DNA from: UBA6183 sp964603255
GTDB lineage: Bacteria; Bacteroidota; Bacteroidia; UKL13-3
Assembly: GCA_964603255.1 (NCBI GenBank)
Contig: CAZRVA010000105.1
Coordinates: forward strand, 1 to 9,913
Direction of reading: 5' to 3'
DNA: 9,913 nucleotides
The position numbers and the translations under genes were made by a program. Positions 7,593-9,913 of the stretch are shown here, piece after piece. Under the pieces are notes generated by a model, which had not been told where the DNA came from, did not search any database, and worked only from the letters and a program-made list of their open reading frames with translations. Position 1 is the first letter of the stretch; the number at the start of each line of letters is the position of its first letter.

Positions 7593-9293
7593 TTAAAAAT
7601 TTGTGGTTAATGTTACACGTGCTCCACTAAATGCCGGTTCAACCCTACATACACCACCGGTACAGTTTACACCGGCAACCTGTTTTAACCAGGCAGCCGT
7701 AATTCGTGTGGTTTTATAGGTATAGGATGCAAAGAAATTGTAGTAATGAACCAATTTAAATTTCTCGCCTGCTACAGGTTTATTTAACGCACCGTATTTT
7801 GTGTTTACCATATCACTTACCGAAAAACTCCAATGTGGTGCCACATTAAACTCTACCAATAAATTAGCTAGGTTACCTAAATCTTGTTTGGTCATTAAAT
7901 ATTGTCCTTCAATTCTGATACTACGTTGTTGAGTAAGCTTGTAAGTAATTTCACCAAACGGTGTAAAGGCTTGCACAAATGGTGCATCTGCTTTTAACTC
8001 GAAAGTGGTTTGGTTGTAACCTATTATTTGAACCCCACCCATTACTTTTAATTTGTTGTTTACTTTACGCACTACATCAATATAAAACTCGCGGAATAAA
8101 CGTGTAGTTGTATCCCACTTTAACACATCTGCTCCTCTGCTAAAATCAATACCAGGTAAAGTTGTGGTAGCTGCTCCGTTAACATTTATTTGCCATTTTT
8201 TGTTTGGTTTGAAAGTCATTTCTAGCTGTGCGGCATTCTCGCCCAACTCTTGCATAACTGCGTTATAACGTGCCAATAATCTGTATGTGTTTTGACGGGT
8301 TAATGCAGGTAAATAATTTATTAAAGCACCGTAAGATGGCAATGGACTTGTTTCTAATGGTGAAGTACGGAATTGGAAGTTGTTGATTCTTCTGTATTGT
8401 GCGCTAATACCAAAACCTTTGGTTGAGTATGATAGGGAAGTGTAATACACATCTCCGGCCGATTTATACATACGTTGGTCTAAACCCATTAATGCTTCAG
8501 GCGTTTTTTTTGCGTACTCAAAATACAACCTGTACTTTTTATAACTTAATGTAGTGTAAGCATTGTAACCAAACACATTGTATTTAGGATCAAACCTATC
8601 TTCAATAGCATAACTGTTAATGGTTGATGCAATGGTATTCATTGTAGTTTGGTCGATGGTACGGTTAACAAACGAACCTCCTAAATCTGCCACCAAATTT
8701 TCTGAAACATTTAAGCGGTGTTCTATATTAACACCTTTAATAACCGGGGTGCGTCTGTCAAACAAAAACTTTTGCTGACCGGTAAATGCCTTAATACGGG
8801 TTTTATCGGTTGGGTTATAAATTACCCTTGCACCCATAATAGAAAAATCAATACCAATATTTCGATCTTCGTAAGCCCTAAAAATAATTCCCGACCCAAA
8901 CTGATCATAAAAATTACCAACGGTAATGTTAAACTTATCAATATCTTTGGTTACTTGCCAAAAACCAACACCAGATTGTGTGTATGCTTTAAATGGATCG
9001 AACAGAGGTGTGTTATTAAATACATCGTAACGTAAACTAAAATTAAAGCCACGGTATTTGTAGTTTAAAAACAACCAGGCATCGGCCGATGAAAGCTCTT
9101 TTTCGTACTGGGTAGTGTTGGCACCAATAGCGCTATCTTTTACGTATCCTTGAAAGTTGGATTGAAAATTTCCGGAGAACTGCCCTTTTTCTTCGTTATT
9201 ATTTTGGTCGGTTAAACTGGGTGTTGTAACCTGTGCAAATGCTATTGAAGTAAAAAATGACATCAACAATAAAGAGGTAAACCTTTTAATCAT
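7593..9293 (-). CDS. DUF6029 family outer-membrane beta-barrel protein
   Basis: A 566-residue protein with a clear Sec signal peptide (MIKRFTSLLL start, AFA before Q21). After a short polar linker rich in N and E (about 28-36) come many alternating aromatic/polar beta strands. These run to a C-terminal strand ending TLTTNF with terminal F566, the classical recognition signal for BAM-assembled outer-membrane barrels. Landmarks matching DUF6029 are GQFSGNFQSNFQGY (37-50), SSADAWLFLNYKYRGFNFSLRYD (in the range 68-90) and VGNFYDQFGSGIIFRAYEDR (125-144). The only cysteines in the whole protein are C544 and C549, in the turn before the last strand. The family has no established function that I know of; a pore, receptor or structural barrel is possible. 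It is the first gene of a three-gene operon with two lipoproteins, and a divergent promoter region separates it from the tmRNA gene. The DUF assignment rests on recognised motifs rather than a search. Confidence 0.84.
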   Translation of the reverse strand: MIKRFTSLLLMSFFTSIAFAQVTTPSLTDQNNNEEKGQFSGNFQSNFQGYVKDSAIGANTTQYEKELSSADAWLFLNYKYRGFNFSLRYDVFNNTPLFDPFKAYTQSGVGFWQVTKDIDKFNITVGNFYDQFGSGIIFRAYEDRNIGIDFSIMGARVIYNPTDKTRIKAFTGQQKFLFDRRTPVIKGVNIEHRLNVSENLVADLGGSFVNRTIDQTTMNTIASTINSYAIEDRFDPKYNVFGYNAYTTLSYKKYRLYFEYAKKTPEALMGLDQRMYKSAGDVYYTSLSYSTKGFGISAQYRRINNFQFRTSPLETSPLPSYGALINYLPALTRQNTYRLLARYNAVMQELGENAAQLEMTFKPNKKWQINVNGAATTTLPGIDFSRGADVLKWDTTTRLFREFYIDVVRKVNNKLKVMGGVQIIGYNQTTFELKADAPFVQAFTPFGEITYKLTQQRSIRIEGQYLMTKQDLGNLANLLVEFNVAPHWSFSVSDMVNTKYGALNKPVAGEKFKLVHYYNFFASYTYKTTRITAAWLKQVAGVNCTGGVCRVEPAFSGARVTLTTNF

Positions 9294-9311
9294 ATACGTG
9301 TGAAATGGGTG

Positions 9312-9340
9312 CCAAAATACTATTTTTTTTCAGGATGCAA
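9312..9340 (-). promoter_or_regulatory. Candidate promoter for the DUF6029 operon
   Basis: On the minus strand a TTG (complement of 9338-9340) lies 18 nt upstream of TATTTTGG (complement of 9312-9319), close to the Bacteroidota pattern TTG-N17-23-TAnnTTTG but one base short in the -7 box. The intervening run of A (T run at 9323-9330) adds promoter-like character. The implied transcript would start only about 12 nt before the ATG at 9293. Confidence 0.35.
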
Positions 9341-9426
9341 TGAATGTTAAGTGATGTGTATAGCCTGAGATAAATCACATTTTAAAAAGGCTAAACAATA
9401 TTTTTAGCACAGAGCGCCTATTGTTG

Positions 9427-9434
9427 TATATTTG
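9427..9434 (+). promoter_or_regulatory. ssrA promoter -7 element (TAnnTTTG)
   Basis: TATATTTG is an exact match to the Bacteroidota housekeeping -7 box, 25 nt before the mature tmRNA 5' end. Transcription would start near 9440, leaving a leader of about 20 nt to be removed by RNase P. The -33 element is weak: TTTAG around 9403-9407 sits at the right distance but lacks the TTG. Confidence 0.65.
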
Positions 9435-9459
9435 CGTAGTTCTTTAAAATTTTACCATT

Positions 9460-9830
9460 GGGGCTGACCGGTATTGACGGGGTGAGCATCTGGCAGGTAA
9501 GCACGTAGCGCATTGGGATGTTGGCGCTTTAAACTTAACGCTCAAACTTTTATTTGGCGAAAATAACTTCGCTATGGCTGCCTAATCAGGAAGATTACGC
9601 ATTATGCCATTGTCTCGCAAGTGTTAGCTTAACCGCGCTTGCATCCGAGGCATCATCAGGAAAAGCCTTTTGACCAACCGCCTTTGTTGGTTAATTGAAC
9701 TTAATGGGCTACGGAATTTTTTGGCAGGTTTTGCGGCCTGAACTTTCCCGACAATTAACGCTTAACTAAACGTGTAGAAAGCTTGACCATTCCATTTCCG
9801 GACCAGGGTTCGAATCCCTGCAGCTCCACC
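9460..9830 (+). ncRNA. ssrA: Transfer-messenger RNA (tmRNA), one-piece
   Basis: tmRNA with SmpB rescues ribosomes stalled on broken mRNAs: it enters as an alanyl-tRNA mimic, then supplies a short reading frame that tags the nascent protein for proteolysis. The 5' end GGGGCTGACCGG pairs with CAGCTCC (9821-9827) to form the 7-bp acceptor stem with one G-U. The D-loop-like GGTATTGACGGGG is intact. The T-arm is CAGGG-TTCGAAT-CCCTG (9804-9820). Between these lie the tag frame and helices of the pseudoknot region, such as ATGCC/GGCAT (9604-9608 with 9649-9653) enclosing GCAAGTG/CGCTTGC (9617-9623 with 9636-9642), and ACCAAC/GTTGGT (9673-9678 with 9686-9691). The length of about 371 nt is normal. 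After discriminator A9828 the DNA reads CC then T, so the terminal A of CCA must be added enzymatically. The gene order is standard, not the permuted two-piece form. Confidence 0.97.
9556..9585 (+). other. tmRNA proteolysis-tag reading frame (GENNFAMAA, stop TAA)
   Basis: Codons GGC GAA AAT AAC TTC GCT ATG GCT GCC TAA encode GENNFAMAA. The GENN start and small hydrophobic AA end fit Bacteroidota tags, whose most familiar form is GENNYALAA. The resume codon is the GGC at 9556; alanine is charged on the tRNA-like end, so the full appended peptide is A-GENNFAMAA. The C-terminal AMAA should serve as a ClpXP-type degron. Confidence 0.93.
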
Positions 9831-9833
9831 TTC

Positions 9834-9861
9834 GCCCTTCGTAGCTTTAGCGTAGGAGGGC
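9834..9861 (+). repeat. Imperfect palindrome directly after the tmRNA 3' end
   Basis: GCCCTTC (9834-9840) pairs with GGAGGGC (9855-9861), including one G-T pair, across a 14-nt interior that contains a small GC/GC inner pairing. CGTAG occurs twice (9840-9844 and 9851-9855). It begins 3 nt after the tmRNA and lacks a T-run, so it is not itself a terminator. It may aid 3'-end processing, or be a small dispersed palindromic repeat; only a genome-wide search can tell. Confidence 0.5.
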
Positions 9862-9867
9862 ATTTAC

Positions 9868-9903
9868 TACCCAACCAAGATTTACTTGGTTGGGTATTTT
9901 TTT
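9868..9903 (+). terminator. Intrinsic terminator of ssrA
   Basis: A perfect 12-bp stem, TACCCAACCAAG (9868-9879) with CTTGGTTGGGTA (9885-9896), closes a 5-nt ATTTA loop and is followed by seven T (9897-9903). It lies 38 nt after the tmRNA and ends its precursor. The flanking bases give only a short A-run on the other side, so it acts mainly on the plus strand. Confidence 0.92.
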
Positions 9904-9913
9904 GTTCAAACTT

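Noticed and set aside
8718..9035. Plus-strand frame of 105 codons opposite the DUF6029 gene
   Set aside because: Shadow of the barrel gene; its composition is low in structure and it has no motif.
9804..9830. Possible separate tRNA gene because of the T-arm sequence GGTTCGAATCC
   Set aside because: The T-arm and acceptor belong to the tmRNA, whose 5' partner strand is at 9460; no D-arm or anticodon arm precedes it locally.
1..9913. CRISPR array, insertion sequence or prophage
   Set aside because: No regularly spaced direct repeats, no transposase or integrase frames and no terminal inverted repeats were seen; genes are tightly packed and of host-like composition.

Overview
The window looks like a chromosomal segment of a Bacteroidota bacterium. 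It is AT-rich. It carries families largely typical of that phylum: a DUF6029 outer-membrane protein, an Omp28-type lipoprotein and a Bacteroidota-style DUF1684 lipoprotein. Its tmRNA encodes a tag of the GENNxAxAA type, and the tmRNA promoter has a TAnnTTTG -7 element. No transposase, integrase, CRISPR array or phage gene is visible. Genus cannot be fixed from the sequence alone.

Left part, + strand (1-4486): a two-domain universal stress protein, cut off at its 5' end by the window edge, is followed after 9 nt by a CPA2-type cation/proton antiporter; the two look like one operon. After a 62-nt gap comes a secreted M1-family zinc aminopeptidase with a complete active site. A strong hairpin flanked by A and T runs (about 4501-4535) serves as a bidirectional terminator between this gene and the convergent lpdA.

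Middle and right part, - strand (9293 down to 4556): a compact three-gene envelope operon runs DUF6029 beta-barrel protein, then Omp28-related lipoprotein with a thioredoxin-like CVNC site, then DUF1684 lipoprotein. The gaps are 9 nt and a 1-nt stop/start overlap. All three carry export signals, so they probably work together at the outer membrane. Ninety-two nt further on, in the same direction, is lpdA (dihydrolipoyl dehydrogenase), the E3 subunit of 2-oxoacid dehydrogenase complexes; it probably has its own promoter.

Right end, + strand (9460-9903): a one-piece tmRNA gene (ssrA) with tag GENNFAMAA, a clear upstream promoter, a small palindrome directly at its 3' end and a strong intrinsic terminator. 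A 166-bp intergenic region separates it from the divergent DUF6029 operon and holds candidate promoters for both.

Most of the window is housekeeping. The part closest to an undescribed system is the DUF6029/Omp28/DUF1684 operon. Its barrel protein has exactly two cysteines, close together near the C-terminus, and its neighbour carries a possible redox CxxC site.
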